Part shown: positions 37,064 to 51,867 of the stretch, piece after piece
Layout of the letters: each line of letters begins with the position of its first letter
Position numbering within the stretch: the first letter of the stretch is position 1
The notes under the pieces: generated by a model
Seen by the model: only the letters and a program-made list of their open reading frames with translations
What the model was told of the DNA's origin: nothing
The model's database searches: none
Position numbers and translations under genes: made by a program
From: Fasciola hepatica
Taxonomy: Eukaryota; Platyhelminthes; Trematoda; Plagiorchiida; Fasciolidae
NCBI GenBank assembly: GCA_948099385.1
Contig: CANUEZ040000204.1
Location: forward strand, 1,922,001 to 1,986,000
Direction of reading: 5' to 3'
DNA: 64,000 nt

Positions 37064-40000
37064 CTAAGTAAAACCAAGGCATTCCCTTATGAACAATCCA
37101 CACAGATTGCTCATACAATGCAATAGAGCAGTAGCAGAGTAGATTTGTATAATATGATTCTCCATGCAGCTTGAACACGGAACTGACCATTGAAAATTAT
37201 GGAAGCACTGTACAGCTGTTTGATCCGCTAAGGGAATCATGAGCGTTGCACATGGACAGAGCCCACTCGGAGACACGAACAAGGGTTGGGGTGAACGATT
37301 GTCAGTCGAACACCCAAACCACAAGGCTATCCGATATGGGTCTGAACGCTTTGTTCAAAATTTACAACACATGTTATAGCACAACCCCCAAATTGGCTTC
37401 GGCTTTCGCTTTCGCTTTGAACGGTAACAACCAAATTCTCGCACACCGATTCAATCCTATGTTCCATCACTTCTCTATTTATGGGCCTTAGTAAAACCCA
37501 GGAATTCCCTCATGAACAATCCACACAGATTGCTCATACAATGCAATAGAGCAGTAGCAGAGTAGATTTGTATAATATGATTCTCCATGCAGCTTGACCA
37601 CGGAACTGACCATTGAAAATGATGGAAGCACTGTACAGCTGTTTGATCCGCTAAGGGAATCATGAGCATTGCACATGGACAGAGCCCACTCGGAGACACG
37701 AACAAGGGTTGGGGTGAACGAATGTCAGTCGAACACCCAAATCACAAGGCTATCCGATATGGGTCTCAACGCTTTGTTCAACATATACAATACATGATAT
37801 AGCACAATCCCCAAATTGGCTTCGGCTTTCGCTTTCGCTCTGAACGGTAACAACCAAATTCTCGCACACCGATCCAATCCTATGTTCCATCACTTCTCTA
37901 TTTATGGGCCTAAGTAAAACCATGGCATTCCCTTATGAACAATCCACACAGATTGCTCATACAATGCAATAGAGCAGTAGCAGAGTAGATTTGTATAATA
38001 TGATTCTCCATGCAGCTTGACCACGGAACTGACCATTGAAAATTATGGAAGCACTGTACAGCTGTTTGATCCGCTAAGGGAATCATGAGCATTGCACATG
38101 GACAGAGCCCACACGGAGACACGAACAAGGGTTGGGGTGAACGAATGTCAGTCGAACACCCAAAACACAAGGCTATCCGATATGGGTCTCAACGCTTCGT
38201 TCAACATATACAATACATGATATAGCACAATCCCCAAATTGGCTTCGGCTTTCGCTTTCGCTTTGAACGGTAACAACCAAATTCTCGCACACCGATCCAA
38301 TCCTATGTTCCATCACTTCTCTATTTATGGGCCTAAGTAAAACCAAGGCATTCCCTTATGAAAAATCCACACAGATTGCTCATACAATGCAATAGAGCAG
38401 TAGCAGAGTAGATTTGAATAATATGATTCTCCATGCAGCTTGACCACGGAACTGACCATTGAAAATTATGGAAGCACTGTACAGCTGTTTGATCCGCTAA
38501 GGGAATCATGAGTATTGCACATGGACAGAGCCCACACGGGGACACGAACAAGGGTTGGGATGAACGAATGTCAGTCGAACACCCAAACCACAAGGCTATG
38601 CGATATGGGTCTCAACGCTTTGTTCAACATATACAATACATGATATAGCACAATCCCCAAATTGGCTTCGGCTTTCGCTTTCGCTTTGAACGGTAACAAC
38701 CAAATTCTCGCACACTGATCCAATCCTATGTTCCATCACTTCTCTATTTATGGGCCTAAGTAAAACCAAGGCATTCCCTTATGAACAATCCACACAGATT
38801 GCTCATACAATGCAATAGAGCAGTAGCAGAGTAGATTTGTATAATATGGTTCACCATGCAGCTTGACCACGGAACTGACCATTGAAAATTATGGAAGCAC
38901 TGTACAGCTGTTTGATCCGCTAAGGGAATCATGAGTATTGCACATGGACAGAGCCCACACGAGGACACTAACAAGGGTTGGGATGAGCGAATGTCAGTCG
39001 AACACCCAAACCACAAGGCTATCCGATATGGGTCTCAACGCTTTGTTCAACATATACAATACATGATATAGCACAATCCCCAAATTGGCTTCGGCTTTCG
39101 CTTTCGCTTTGAACGGTAACAACCAAATTCTCGCACACCGATCCAATCCTATGTTCCATCACTTCTCTATTTATGGGCCTAAGTAAAACCAACGCATTCC
39201 CTTATGATTAATCCACACAGATTGCTCATACAATGCAATAGTGCAGTTGCGGAGCAGATTTGTGAAATATGATTCACCATGCAGCTTGACCACGGAACTG
39301 ACCATTGAAAATTATGGAAGCACTGTACAGCTGTTTGATCCGCTAAGGGAATCATGAGTATTGCACATGGACAGAGCCCACACGGGGACATGAACAAGGG
39401 TTGGAGTGAACGAATGTCAGTCGAACACCCAAACCACAAGGCTATCCGATATGGGTCTGAACGCTTTGTTCAACATATACAATACATGATATAGCAAAAT
39501 CCCCAAATTGGCTTCGGATTTCGCTTTCGCTTTGAACGGTAACAACCAAATTCTCGCACACCGATCCAATCCTATGTTCCATCACTTCTCTATTTATGGG
39601 CCTAAGTAAAACCAATGCATTCCCTTATGAACAATCCACACAGATTGCTCATACAATGCAATAGAGCAGTAGCAGAGTAGATTTGTATAATATGATTCTC
39701 CATGCAGCTTGACCACGGAACTGACCATTGAAAATTATGGATGCACTGTACAGCTGTTTGATCCGCTAAGGGAATCATGAGCATTGCACATGGACAGAGC
39801 CCACACGGGGACACGAACAAGGGTTGAGGTGAACGAATGTCAGTCGAACACCCAAACCACAAGGCTATCCGATATGGGTCTCAACGCTTTGTTCAACATA
39901 TACAATACATGATATAGCACAATCCCCAAATTGGCTTCGGCTTTCGCTTTGGCTTTGAACGGTAACAACCAAATTCTCCCACACCGATCCAATCCTATGT

Positions 40001-43000
40001 TCCATCACTTCTCTATTTATGGGCCTAAGTAAAACCAAGGCATTCCCTTATGAACAATCCACACAGATTGCTCATACAATGCAATAGAGCAGTAGCAGAG
40101 TAGATTTGTATAATATGATTCTCCATGCAGCTTGACCACGGAACTGACCATTGAAAATTATGGAAGCACTGTACAGCTGTTTGATCCGCTAAGGGAATCA
40201 TGAGTATTGCACATGGACAGGGTTCACACGAGGACACTAACAAGGGTTGGGGTGAACGATTGTCAGTCGAACACCCAAATCACAAGGCTATCCGATATGG
40301 GTGTGAACGCTTTGTTCAACATATACAATACATGATATAGCACAATCCCCAAATTGGCTTCGGCTTTCGCTTTCGCTCAGAACGGTAACAACCAGATTCT
40401 CGCACACCGATCCAATCCTATGTTCCATCACTTCTCTATTTATGGGCCTAAGTAAAACCAAGGCATTCCCCTATGAACAATCCACACAGATTGCTCATAC
40501 AATGCAATAGAGCAGTAGCAGAGTAGATTTGTATAATATGATTCTCCATGCAGCTTGACCACGGAACTGATCATTGAAAATTATGGATGCACTGTACAGC
40601 TGTTTGATCCGCTAAGGGAATCATGAGCATTGCACATGGACAGAGCCCACACGGGGACACGAACAAGGGTTGAGGTGAACGATTGTCAGTCGAACACCAA
40701 AATCACAATTTTTTCCGATATGGGTCTCAACGCTTCGTTCAACATATACAATACATGATATAGCACAATCCCCAAATTGTCTTCGGATTTCGCTTTCGCT
40801 TTGAACGGTAACAACCAAATTCTCGCACACCGATCCAATCCTATGTTCCATCACTTCTCTATTTATGGGCCTAAGTAAAACCAACGCATTCCCTTATGAA
40901 CAATCCACACAGATTGCTCATACAATGCAATAGAGCAGTAGCAGAGTAGATTTGTATAATATGATTCTCCATGCAGCTTGACCACGGAACTGACCATTGA
41001 AAATTATGCAAGCACTGTACAGCTGTTTGATCCGCTAAGCGAATCATGAGCATTGCACATGGACAGAGCCCACACGGGGACACGAACAAGGGTTGGGGTG
41101 AACGAATGTCAGTCGAACACACAAACCACAAGGCTATCCGATATGGGTCTGAACGCTTTGTTCAACATATACACTACATGATATAGCACAATCCCCAAAT
41201 TGGCTTCGGCTTTCGCTTTCGCTTTGAACGGTAACAACCAAATTCTCGCACACCGATCCAATCCTATGTTCCATCACTTCTCTATTTATGGGCCTAAGTA
41301 AAACCATGGCATTCCCTTATGAACAATCCACACAGATTGCTCATACAATGCAATAGAGCAGTAGCAGTGTAGATTTGTATAATATGATTCTCCATGCAGC
41401 TTGACCACGGAACTGACCATTGAAAATTATGGAAGCACTGTACAGCTGTTTGATCCGCTAAGGGAATCATGAGCATTGCACATGGACAGAGCCCACACGG
41501 GGACATGAACAAGGGTTGGGATGAACGATTGTCAGTCGAACGCCCAAACCACAAGGCTATCCGATATGGGTCTGAACGATTTGTTCAACATATACAATAC
41601 ATGACATAGCACAATCCCCAAATTGGCTTCGGATTTCGCTTTCGCTTTGAACGGTAACAACCAAATTCTCGCACACCGATCCAATCCTATGTTCCATCAC
41701 TTCTCTATTTATGGGCCTAAGTAAAACCAAGGCATTCCCTTATGAACAATCCACACAGATTGCTCATACAATGCAATAGAGCAGTAGCAGAGTAGATTTG
41801 TATAATATGATTCTCCATGCAGCTTGACCACGGAACTGACCATTGAAAATTATGGAAGCACTGTACAGCTGTTTGATCCGCTAAGGGAATCATGAGCATT
41901 GCACATGGACAGGGCCCACACGGGGACATGAACAAGGGTTGGGATGAACGAATGTCAGTCGAACACCCAAACCACAAAGCTATCCGATATGGGTCTCAAC
42001 GCTTTGTTCAACATTTACAATTCATGATTTAGCACAATCCCCAAATTGGCTTCGGCTTTCGCTTTCGCTTTGAACTGTAACAACCAAATTCTCGCACACC
42101 GATCCAATCCTATGTTCCATCACTTCTCTATTTATGGGCCTAAGTAAAACCAAGGCATTCCCCTATGAACAATCCACACAGATTGCTCATACAATGCAAC
42201 AGAGCAGTAGCAGAGTAGATTTGTATAATATGATTCTCCATGCAGCTTGACCACGGAACTGACCATTGAAAATGATGGAAGCACTGTACAGCTGTTTGAT
42301 CCGCTAAGGGAATCATGAGTATTGCACATGGACAGAGCCCACACGGGGACACGAACAAGGGTTGGGGTGAACGAATGTCAGTCGAACACCCAAACCACAA
42401 GGCTATCCGATATGGGTCTCAACGCTTTGTTCAACATATACACTACATGATATAGCACAATCCCCAAATTGGCTTCGGATTTCGCTTTCGCTTTGAACGG
42501 TAACAACCAAATTCTCGCACACCGATCCAATCCTATGTTCCATCACTTCTCTATTTATGGGCCTAAGTAAAACCAACGCATTCCCTTATGAACAATCCAC
42601 ACAGATTGCTCATACAATGCAATAGAGCAGTAGCAGAGTAGATTTGTATAATATGATTCTCCATGCAGCTTGAACACTGAACTGACCATTGAAAATTATG
42701 GAAGCACTGTACAGCTGTTTGATCCGCTAATGGAATCATGAGCATTGCACATGGACAGAACCCACACGGGGACATGAACAAGGGTTGGGGTGAACGAATG
42801 TCAGTCGAACACCCAAATCACAAGGCTATCCCATATGGGTCTGAACGCTTTGTTCAACATATACCATACATGATATAGCACAATCCCCAAATTGTTTTCG
42901 GCTTTCGCTTTCGCTTTGAACGGTAACAATCAAATTATCGCACACCGATCCAATCCTATGTTCCATCACTTCTCTATTTATGGGCCTAAGTAAAACCAAG

Positions 43001-46000
43001 GCATTCCCTTATGAACAATCCACACAGATTGCTCATACAATGCAATAGAGCAGTAGCAGAGTAGATTTGTATAATATGATTCTCCATGCAGCGTGAACAC
43101 TGAACTGACCATTGAAAATTATGGAAGCACTGTACAGCTGTTTGATCCGCTAAGGGAATCATGAGCATTGCACATGGACAGAGCCCACACGGGGACACGA
43201 ACAAGGGTTGGGGTGAACGAATGTCAGTCGAACACCCAAACCACAAGTCTATCCGATATGGGTCTGAACGCTTTGTTCAACATATACAATACATGATATA
43301 GCACAATCCCCAAATTGGCTTCGGATTTCGCTTTCGCTTTGAACGGTAACAACCAAATTCTCGCACACCGATCCAATCCTATGTTCCATCACTTCTCTAT
43401 TTATGGGCCTAAGTAAAACCAACGCATTCCCTTATGAACAATCCACACAGATTGCTCATACAATGCAATAGAGCAGTAGCAGAGTAGATTTGTATAATAT
43501 GATTCTCCATGCAGCTTGAACACTGAACTGACCATTGAAAATGATGGAAGCACTGTACAGCTGTTTGATCCGCTAAGGGAATCATGAGCATTGCACATGG
43601 ACAGAGCCCACACGGGGACACGAACAAGGGTTGAGGTGAACGAATGTCAGTCGAACACCCAAACCACAAGGCTATCCCATATGGGTCTCAACGCTTTGTT
43701 CAACATTTACAATACATGATATAGCACAATCCCCAAATTGGCTTCGGCTTTCGCTTTCGCTTTGAACGGTAACAATCAAATTCTCGCACACCGATCCAAT
43801 CCCATGTTCCATCACTTCTCTATTTATGGGCCTAAGTAAAACCAACGCATTCCCTTATGAACAATCCACACAGATTGCTCATACAATGCAATAGAGCAGT
43901 AGCAGAGTAGATTTGTATAATATGATTCTCCATGCAGCTTGAACACTGAACTGACCATTGAAAATTATGGAAGCACTGTACAGCTGTTTGATCCGCTAAG
44001 GGAATCATGAGCATTGCACATGGACAGAGCCCACTCGGAGACACGAACAAGGGTTGGGATGAACGAATGTCAGTCGAACACCCAAACCACAAGGCTATCC
44101 GATATGGGTCTGAACGATTTGTTCAACATATACAATACATGACATAGCACAATCCCCAAATTGGCTTCGGCTTTCGCTTTCGCTTTGAACGGTAACAACC
44201 AAATTCTCGCACACCGATCCAATCCTATGTTCCATCACTTCTCTATTTATTGGCCTAAGTAAAACCAAGGCATTCCCTTATGAACAATCCACACAGATTG
44301 CTCATACAATGCAATAGAGCAGTAGCAGAGTAGATTTGTATAATATGATTCTCCATGCAGCTTGACCACGGAACTGACCATTGAAAATGATGGAAGCACT
44401 GTACAGCTGTTTGATCCGCTAAGGGAATCATGAGCATTGCACATGGACAGGGCCCACACGGGGACATGAACAAGGGTTGGGATGAACGAATGTCAGTCGA
44501 ACACCCAAACCACAAAGCTATCCGATATGGGTCTCAACGCTTTGTTCAACATTTACAATTCATGATATAGCACAATCCCCAAATCGCCTTCGGCTTTCGC
44601 TTTCGCTTTGAACGGTAACAACCAAATTCTCGCACACCGATCCAATCCTATGTTCCATCACTTCTCTATTTATGGGCCTAAGTAAAACCAACGCATTCCC
44701 TTATGAACAATCCACACAGATTGCTCATACAATGCAATAGAGCAGTATCAGAGTAGATTTGTATAATATGATTCTCCATGCAGCTTGACCACTGAACTGA
44801 CCATTGAAAATTATGCAAGCACTGTACAGCTGTTTGATCCGCTAAGGGAATCATGAGCATTGCACATGGACAGAGCCCACTCGGAGACACGATCAAGGGT
44901 TGGGGTGAACGAATGTCAGTCGAACACCCAAACCACAAGGCTATCCGATATGGGTCTCAACGCTTTGTTCAACATATACAATACATGATATAGCACAATC
45001 CCCAAATTGTCTTCGGCTTTCGCTTTCGCTTTGAACGGTAACAACCAAATTCTCGCACACCGATCCAATCCTATGTTCCATCACTTCTCTATTTATGGGC
45101 CTAAGTAAAACCAACGCATTCCCTTATGAACAATCCACACAGATTGCTCATACAATGCAATAGAGCAGTAGCAGAGTAGATTTGTATAATATGATTCTCC
45201 ATGCAGCTTGAACACGGAACTGACCATTGAAAATTATGGAAGCACTGTACAGCTGTTTGATCCGCTAAGGGAATCATGAGCATAGCACGTGGACAGAACC
45301 CACTCGGAGACACGAACATGGGTTGGGGTGAACGAATGTCAGTCGAACACACAAACCACAAGGCTATCCGATATGGGTCTCAACGCTTTGTTCAACATAT
45401 CCAATACCTGATATAGCACAATCCCCTAATTGGCTTCGGCTTTCGCTTTGGCTTTGAACGGTAACAACCAAATTCTCGCACACCGATCCAATCCTATGTT
45501 CCATCACTTCTCTATTTATTGGCCTTAGTAAAACAAAGGCATTCCCTTATGATTAATCCACACAGATTGCTCATACAATGCAATAGAGCAGTAGCAGAGT
45601 AGATTTGTATAATATGATTCTCCATGCAGCTTGAACACTGAACTGACCATTGAAAATTATGGAAGCACTGTACAGCTGTTTCATCCGCTAAGGGAATCAT
45701 GAGCATTGCACATGGACAGAGCCCACACGGGGACACGAACAAGGGTTGAGGTGAACGAATGTCAGTCGAACACCCAAACTACAAGGCTATCCGATATGGG
45801 TCTCAACGCTTTGTTCAACATATACAATACATGATATAGCACAATCCCCAAATTGGCTTCGGCTTTCGCTTTCGCTTTGAACGGTAACAACCAAATTCTC
45901 GCACACCAATCCAATCCTATGTTCCATCACTTCTCTATTTATGGGCCTAAGTAAAACCAAGGCATTCCCTTATGAACAATCCACACAGATTGCTCATACA

Positions 46001-47215
46001 ATGCAATAGAGCAGTAGCAGAGTAGATTTGTATAATATGATTCTCCATGCAGCTTGACCACGGAACTGACCATTGAAAATTATGGAAGCACTGTACAGCT
46101 GTTTGATCCGCTAAGGGAATCATGAGCATTGCACATGGGCGGAGCCCACACGGGGACACTAACAAGGGTTGGGGTGAACGATTGTCAGTCGAACACCCAA
46201 ACCACAACGCTATCCGATATGGGTCTCAACGCTTTGTTCAACATATACAATACATGATATAGCACAATCCCCAAATTGTCTTCGGCTTTCGCTTTCGCTT
46301 TGAACGGTAACAACCAAATTCTCGCACACCGATCCAATCCTATGTTCCATCACTTCTCTATTTATGGGCCTAAGTAAAACCAAGGCATTCCCTTATGAAC
46401 AATCCACACAGATTGCTCATACAATGCAATAGAGCAGTAGCAGAGTAGATTTGTATAATATGATTCTCCATGCAGCTTGAACACTGAACTGACCATTAAA
46501 AATTATGGAAGCACTGTACAGCTGTTTGATCCGCTAAGGGAATCATGAGCATTGCACATGGACAGAGCCCACACGGGGACACGAACAAGGGTTGGGGTGA
46601 ACGAATGTCAGTCGAACACCCAAATCACAAGGCTATCCGATATGGGTCTCAACGCTTTGTTCAACATATACAATACATGATATAGCACAATCCCCAAATC
46701 GCCTTCGGCTTTCGCTTTCGCTTTGAACGGTAACAACCAAATTCTCGCACACCGATCCAATCCTATGTTCCATCACTTCTCTATTTATGGGCCTAAGTAA
46801 AACCAAGGCATTCCCTTATGAACAATCCACACAGATTGCTCATACAATGCAATAGAGCAGTAGCAGAGTAGATTTGTATAATATGATTCTCCATGCAGCT
46901 TGACCACGGAACTAACCATTGAAAATGATGGAAGCACTGTACAGCTGTTTGATCCGCTAAGGGAATCATGAGCATTGCACATGGACAGAGCCCACACGGG
47001 GACACGAACAAGGGTTGGGGTGAACGAATGCCACACCAAACCCCAAATCTCAAGGCTATCCGATATGGGTCTCAACGCTTTGTTCAACATTTACAATACA
47101 TGATATAGCACAATCCCCAAATTGGCTTCGGCTTTCGCTTTCGCTTTGAACGGTAACAACCAAATTCTCGCACACCGATCCAATCCTATGTTCCATCACT
47201 TCTCTATTTATGGGC

Positions 47216-48484
47216 CTAAGTAAAACAAAGGCATTCCCTTATGAACAATCCACACAGATTGCTCATACAATGCAATAGAGCAGTAGCAGAGTAGATTTGT
47301 ATAATATGATTCTCCATGCAGCTTGAACACGGAACTGACCATTGAAAATTATGGAAGCACTGTACAGCTGTTTGATCCGCTAAGGGAATCATGAGCATTG
47401 CACATGGACAGAGCCCACACGGGGAGATGAACAAGGGATGGGATGAACGAATGTCAGCCGAACATCCAAACCAGAAGGCTATCCGATATGGGTCTCAACG
47501 CTTTGTTCAACATATACAATACATGATATAGCACAATCCCCAAATTGTCTTCGGCTTTCGCTTTCGCTTTGAACGGTAACAACCAAATTCTCGCACACCG
47601 ATCCAATCCTTTGTTCCATCACTTCTCTATTTATGGGCCTTAGTAAAACCAAGGCATTCCCTTATGAACAATCCACACAGATTGCTCATACAATGCAATA
47701 GAGCAGTAGCAGAGTAGATTTGTATAATATGGTTCTCCATGCAGCTTGACCACGGAACTGATCATTGAAAATTATGGAAGCACTGTACAGCTGTTTGATC
47801 CGCTAAGGGAATCATGAGCATTGCACATGGACAGAGCCCACACGGGGACACGAACAAGGGTTGGGGTGAACGATTGTCAGTCGAACGCCCAACCCACCAG
47901 GCTATCCGATATGGGTCTCAACGCTTTGTTCAACATTTACAATATATGATATAGCACAATCCCCAAATCGCCTTCGGCTTTCGCTTTCGCTTTGAACGGT
48001 AACAACCAAATTCTCGCACACCGATCCAATCCTATGTTCCATCACTTCTCTATTTATGGGCCTAAGTAAAACCAAGGCATTCCCTTATGAACAATCCACA
48101 CAGATTGCTCATACAATGCAATAGAGCAGTAGCAGAGTAGATTTGTATAATATGATTCTCCATGCAGCTTGAACACGGAACTGACCATTGAAAATTATGG
48201 AAGCACTGTACAGCTGTTTGATCCGCTAAGGGAATCATGAGCATTGCACATGGACAGAGCCCACACGGGGAGATGAACAAGGGATGGGATGAACGAATGT
48301 CAGTCGAACACCCAAACCACAACGCTATCCGATATGGGTTTGAACGCTTTGTTCAAAATATACAATACATGATATAGCACAATCCCCAAATCGCCTTCGG
48401 CTTTCGCTTTCGCTTTGAACGGTAACAACCAAATTCTCGCACACCGATCCAATCCTATGTTCCATCACTTCTCTATTTATGGGC
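47216..48484. repeat. Higher-order trimer, copy 1 (1,269 bp)
   Basis: Units in order: GAACACGGAACTG, GGGAGATGAACAAGGGATGGG, CAGCCGAACATCCAAACCAG and CCTTTGTTCC (47,216); ATGGTTCTCC, GGAACTGATC, CGAACGCCCAACCCACCAGG and TTTACAATATATG (47,639); GAACACGGAACTG, GGGAGATGAAC and GGGTTTGAACGC (48,062). All recur in the next three units. Confidence 0.9.
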
Positions 48485-49753
48485 CTTAGTAAAACCAAGG
48501 CATTCCCTTATGAACAATCCACACAGATTGCTCATACAATGCAATAGAGCAGTAGCAGAGTAGATTTGTATAATATGATTCTCCATGCAGCTTGAACACT
48601 GAACTGACCATTGAAAATTATGGAAGCACTGTACAGCTGTTTGATCCGCTAAGGGAATCATGAGCATTGCACATGGACAGAGCCCACACGGGGAGATGAA
48701 CAAGGGATGGGATGAACGAATGTCAGCCGAACATCCAAACCAGAAGGCTATCCGATATGGGTCTCAACGCTTTGTTCAACATATACAATACATGATATAG
48801 CACAATCCCCAAATTGTCTTCGGCTTTCGCTTTCGCTTTGAACGGTAACAACCAAATTCTCGCACACCGATCCAATCCTTTGTTCCATCACTTCTCTATT
48901 TATGGGCCTAAGTAAAACCAAGGCATTCCCTTATGAACAATCCACACAGATTGCTCATACAATGCAATAGAGCAGTAGCAGAGTAGATTTGTATAATATG
49001 GTTCTCCATGCAGCTTGACCACGGAACTGATCATTGAAAATTATGGAAGCACTGTACAGCTGTTTGATCCGCTAAGGGAATCATGAGCATTGCACATGGA
49101 CAGAGCCCACACGGGGACACGAACAAGGGTTGGGGTGAACGATTGTCAGTCGAACGCCCAACCCACCAGGCTATCCGATATGGGTCTCAACGCTTTGTTC
49201 AACATTTACAATATATGATATAGCACAATCCCCAAATTGGCTTCGGCTTTCGCTTTCGCTTTGAACGGTAACAACCAAATTCTCGCACACCGATCCAATC
49301 CTATGTTCCATCACTTCTCTATTTATGGGCCTAAGTAAAACCAAGGCATTCCCTTATGAACAATCCACACAGATTGCTCATACAATGCAATAGAGCAGTA
49401 GCAGAGTAGATTTGTATAATATGATTCTCCATGCAGCTTGAACACGGAACTGACCATTGAAAATTATGGAAGCACTGTACAGCTGTTTGATCCGCTAAGG
49501 GAATCATGAGCATTGCACATGGACAGAGCCCACACGGGGAGATGAACAAGGGATGGGATGAACGAATGTCAGTCGAACACCCAAACCACAACGCTATCCG
49601 ATATGGGTTTGAACGCTTTGTTCAACATATACAATACATGATATAGCACAATCCCCAAATCGCCTTCGGCTTTCGCTTTCGCTTTGAACGGTAACAACCA
49701 AATTCTCGCACACCGATCCAATCCTATGTTCCATCACTTCTCTATTTATGGGC
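48485..49753. repeat. Higher-order trimer, copy 2 (1,269 bp)
   Basis: Tandem duplicate of 47,216-48,484 with the same private variants in the same order. Differences include CCTTAGTAAAACC and GAACACTGAACTG at the start of the first unit, CCTAAG for CCTTAG at the second, ATTGGC for ATCGCC near the end of the second, and TTCAACATATAC for TTCAAAATATAC in the third. Confidence 0.9.
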
Positions 49754-50176
49754 CTAAGTAAAACCAACGCATTCCCTTATGAACAATCCACACAGATTGC
49801 TCATACAATGCAATAGAGCAGTAGCAGAGTAGATTTGTATAATATGATTCTCCATGCAGCTTGAACACTGAACTGACCATTGAAAATTATGGAAGCACTG
49901 TACAGCTGTTTGATCCGCTAAGGGAATCATGAGCATTGCACATGGACAGAGCCCACACGGGGACAGGAACAAGGGTTGGGGTGAACGAATGTCAGTCGAA
50001 CACCCAAACCAAAAGGCTATCCGATATGGGTCTCAACGCTTTGTTCAACATTTACAATATATGATATAGCACAATCCCCAAATTGGCTACGGCTTTCGCT
50101 TTCGCTTTGAACGGTAACAACCAAATTCTCGCACACCGATCCAATCCTATGTTCCATCACTTCTCTATTTATGGGC

Positions 50177-51867
50177 CTAAGTAAAACCAAGGCATTCCCT
50201 TATGAACAATCCACACAGATTGCTCATACAATGCAATAGAGCAGTAGCAGAGTAGATTTGTATAATATGATTCTCCATGCAGCTTGACCACTGAACTGAC
50301 CATTGAAAATGATGGAAGCACTGTACAGCTGTTTGATCCGCTAAGGGAATCATGAGCATTGCTCATGGACAGAGCCCACTCGGAGACACGAACAAGGGTT
50401 GGGATGAACGAATGTCAGTCGAACACCCAAACCACAAGGCTATCCCATATGGGTCTCAACGCTTTGTTCAACATATACAATACATGATATAGCACAATCC
50501 CCAAATCGCCTTCGGCTTTCGCTTTCGCTTTGAACGGTAACAACCAAATTATCGCACACCGATCCAATCCTATGTTCCATCACTTCTCTATTTATGGGCC
50601 TAAGTAAAACCAAGGCATTCCCTTATGAACAATCCACACAGATTGCTCATACAATGCAATAGAGCAGTAGCAGAGTAGATTTGTATAAAATGATTCTCCA
50701 TGCAGCTTGACAACGAAACTGACCATTGAAAATTATGGAAGCACTGTACAGCTGTTTGATCCGCTAAGGGAATCATGAGCATTGCACATGGACAGAGCCC
50801 ACACGGGGACATGAAAAAGGGATGTGATGAACGAATGTCAGTCGAACACCCAAACCACAAGGCTATCCGATATGGGTCTCAACGCTTTGTTCAACATATA
50901 CAATACATGATATAGCACAATCCCCAAATTGTCTTCGGCTTTCGCTTTCGCTTTGAACGGTAACAACCAAATTCTCGCACACCGATCCAATCCTATGTTC
51001 CATCACTTCTCTATTTATGGGCCTAAGTAAAACCAAGGCATTCCCTTATGAACAATCCACACAGATTGCTCATACAATGCAATAGAGCAGTAGCAGAGTA
51101 GATTTGTATAATATGATTCTCCATGCAGCTTGACCACGGAACTGATCATGGAAAATGATGGAAGCACTGTACAGCTGTTTGATCCGCTAAGGGAATCATG
51201 AGCATTGCACATGGACAGAGCCCACACGGGGACACGAACAAGGGTTGGGGTGAACGAATGTCAGTCGAACACCCAAACCACAAGGCTATCCGATATGGGT
51301 CTCAACGCTTTGTTCAACATATACAATACATGATATTGCACAATCTTCAATTTGCTTCGGATTTCGCTTTCGCTTTGAACGGTAACAACCAAATTCTCGC
51401 ACACCGATCCAATCCTATGTTCCATCACTTCTCTATTTATGGGCCTAAGTAAAACCAAGGCATTCCCTTATGAACAATCCACACAGATTGCTCATACAAT
51501 GCAATAGAGCAGTAGCAGAGTAGATTTGTATAAAATGATTCTCCATGCAGCTTGACAACGAAACTGACCATTGAAAATTATGGAAGCACTGTACAGCTGT
51601 TTGATCCGCTAAGGGAATCATGAGTATTGCACACGGACGGAGCCTACACGAGGACACGAATAAGGGTTGGGGTGAACGAATGTCAGTCGAACACCCAAAC
51701 CACAAGGATATTCGATATGGGTCTCAACGCTTTGTTCAACATATACAATACATGATATAGCACAATCCCCAAATTGTCTTCGGCTTTCGCTTTCGCTTTG
51801 AACGGTAACAACCAAATTCTCGCACACCGATCCAATCCTATGTTCCATCACTTCTCTATTTATGGGC
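50177..51867. repeat. Higher-order tetramer, copy 1 (1,691 bp)
   Basis: Four unit types, called A-B-C-D here. A (50,177): GACCACTGAACTG, TTGCTCATGG and AATTATCGC. B (50,600): TATAAAATG, GACAACGAAACTG, GACATGAAAAAGGGATGTG. C (51,023): GATCATGGAAAATG, then TATTGCACAATCTTCAATTTGC, 422 bp. D (51,445): GACAACGAAACTG, GCACACGGACGGAGCCTACAC, GAATAAGGG and AGGATATTCG. The whole order repeats immediately downstream. Confidence 0.92.
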
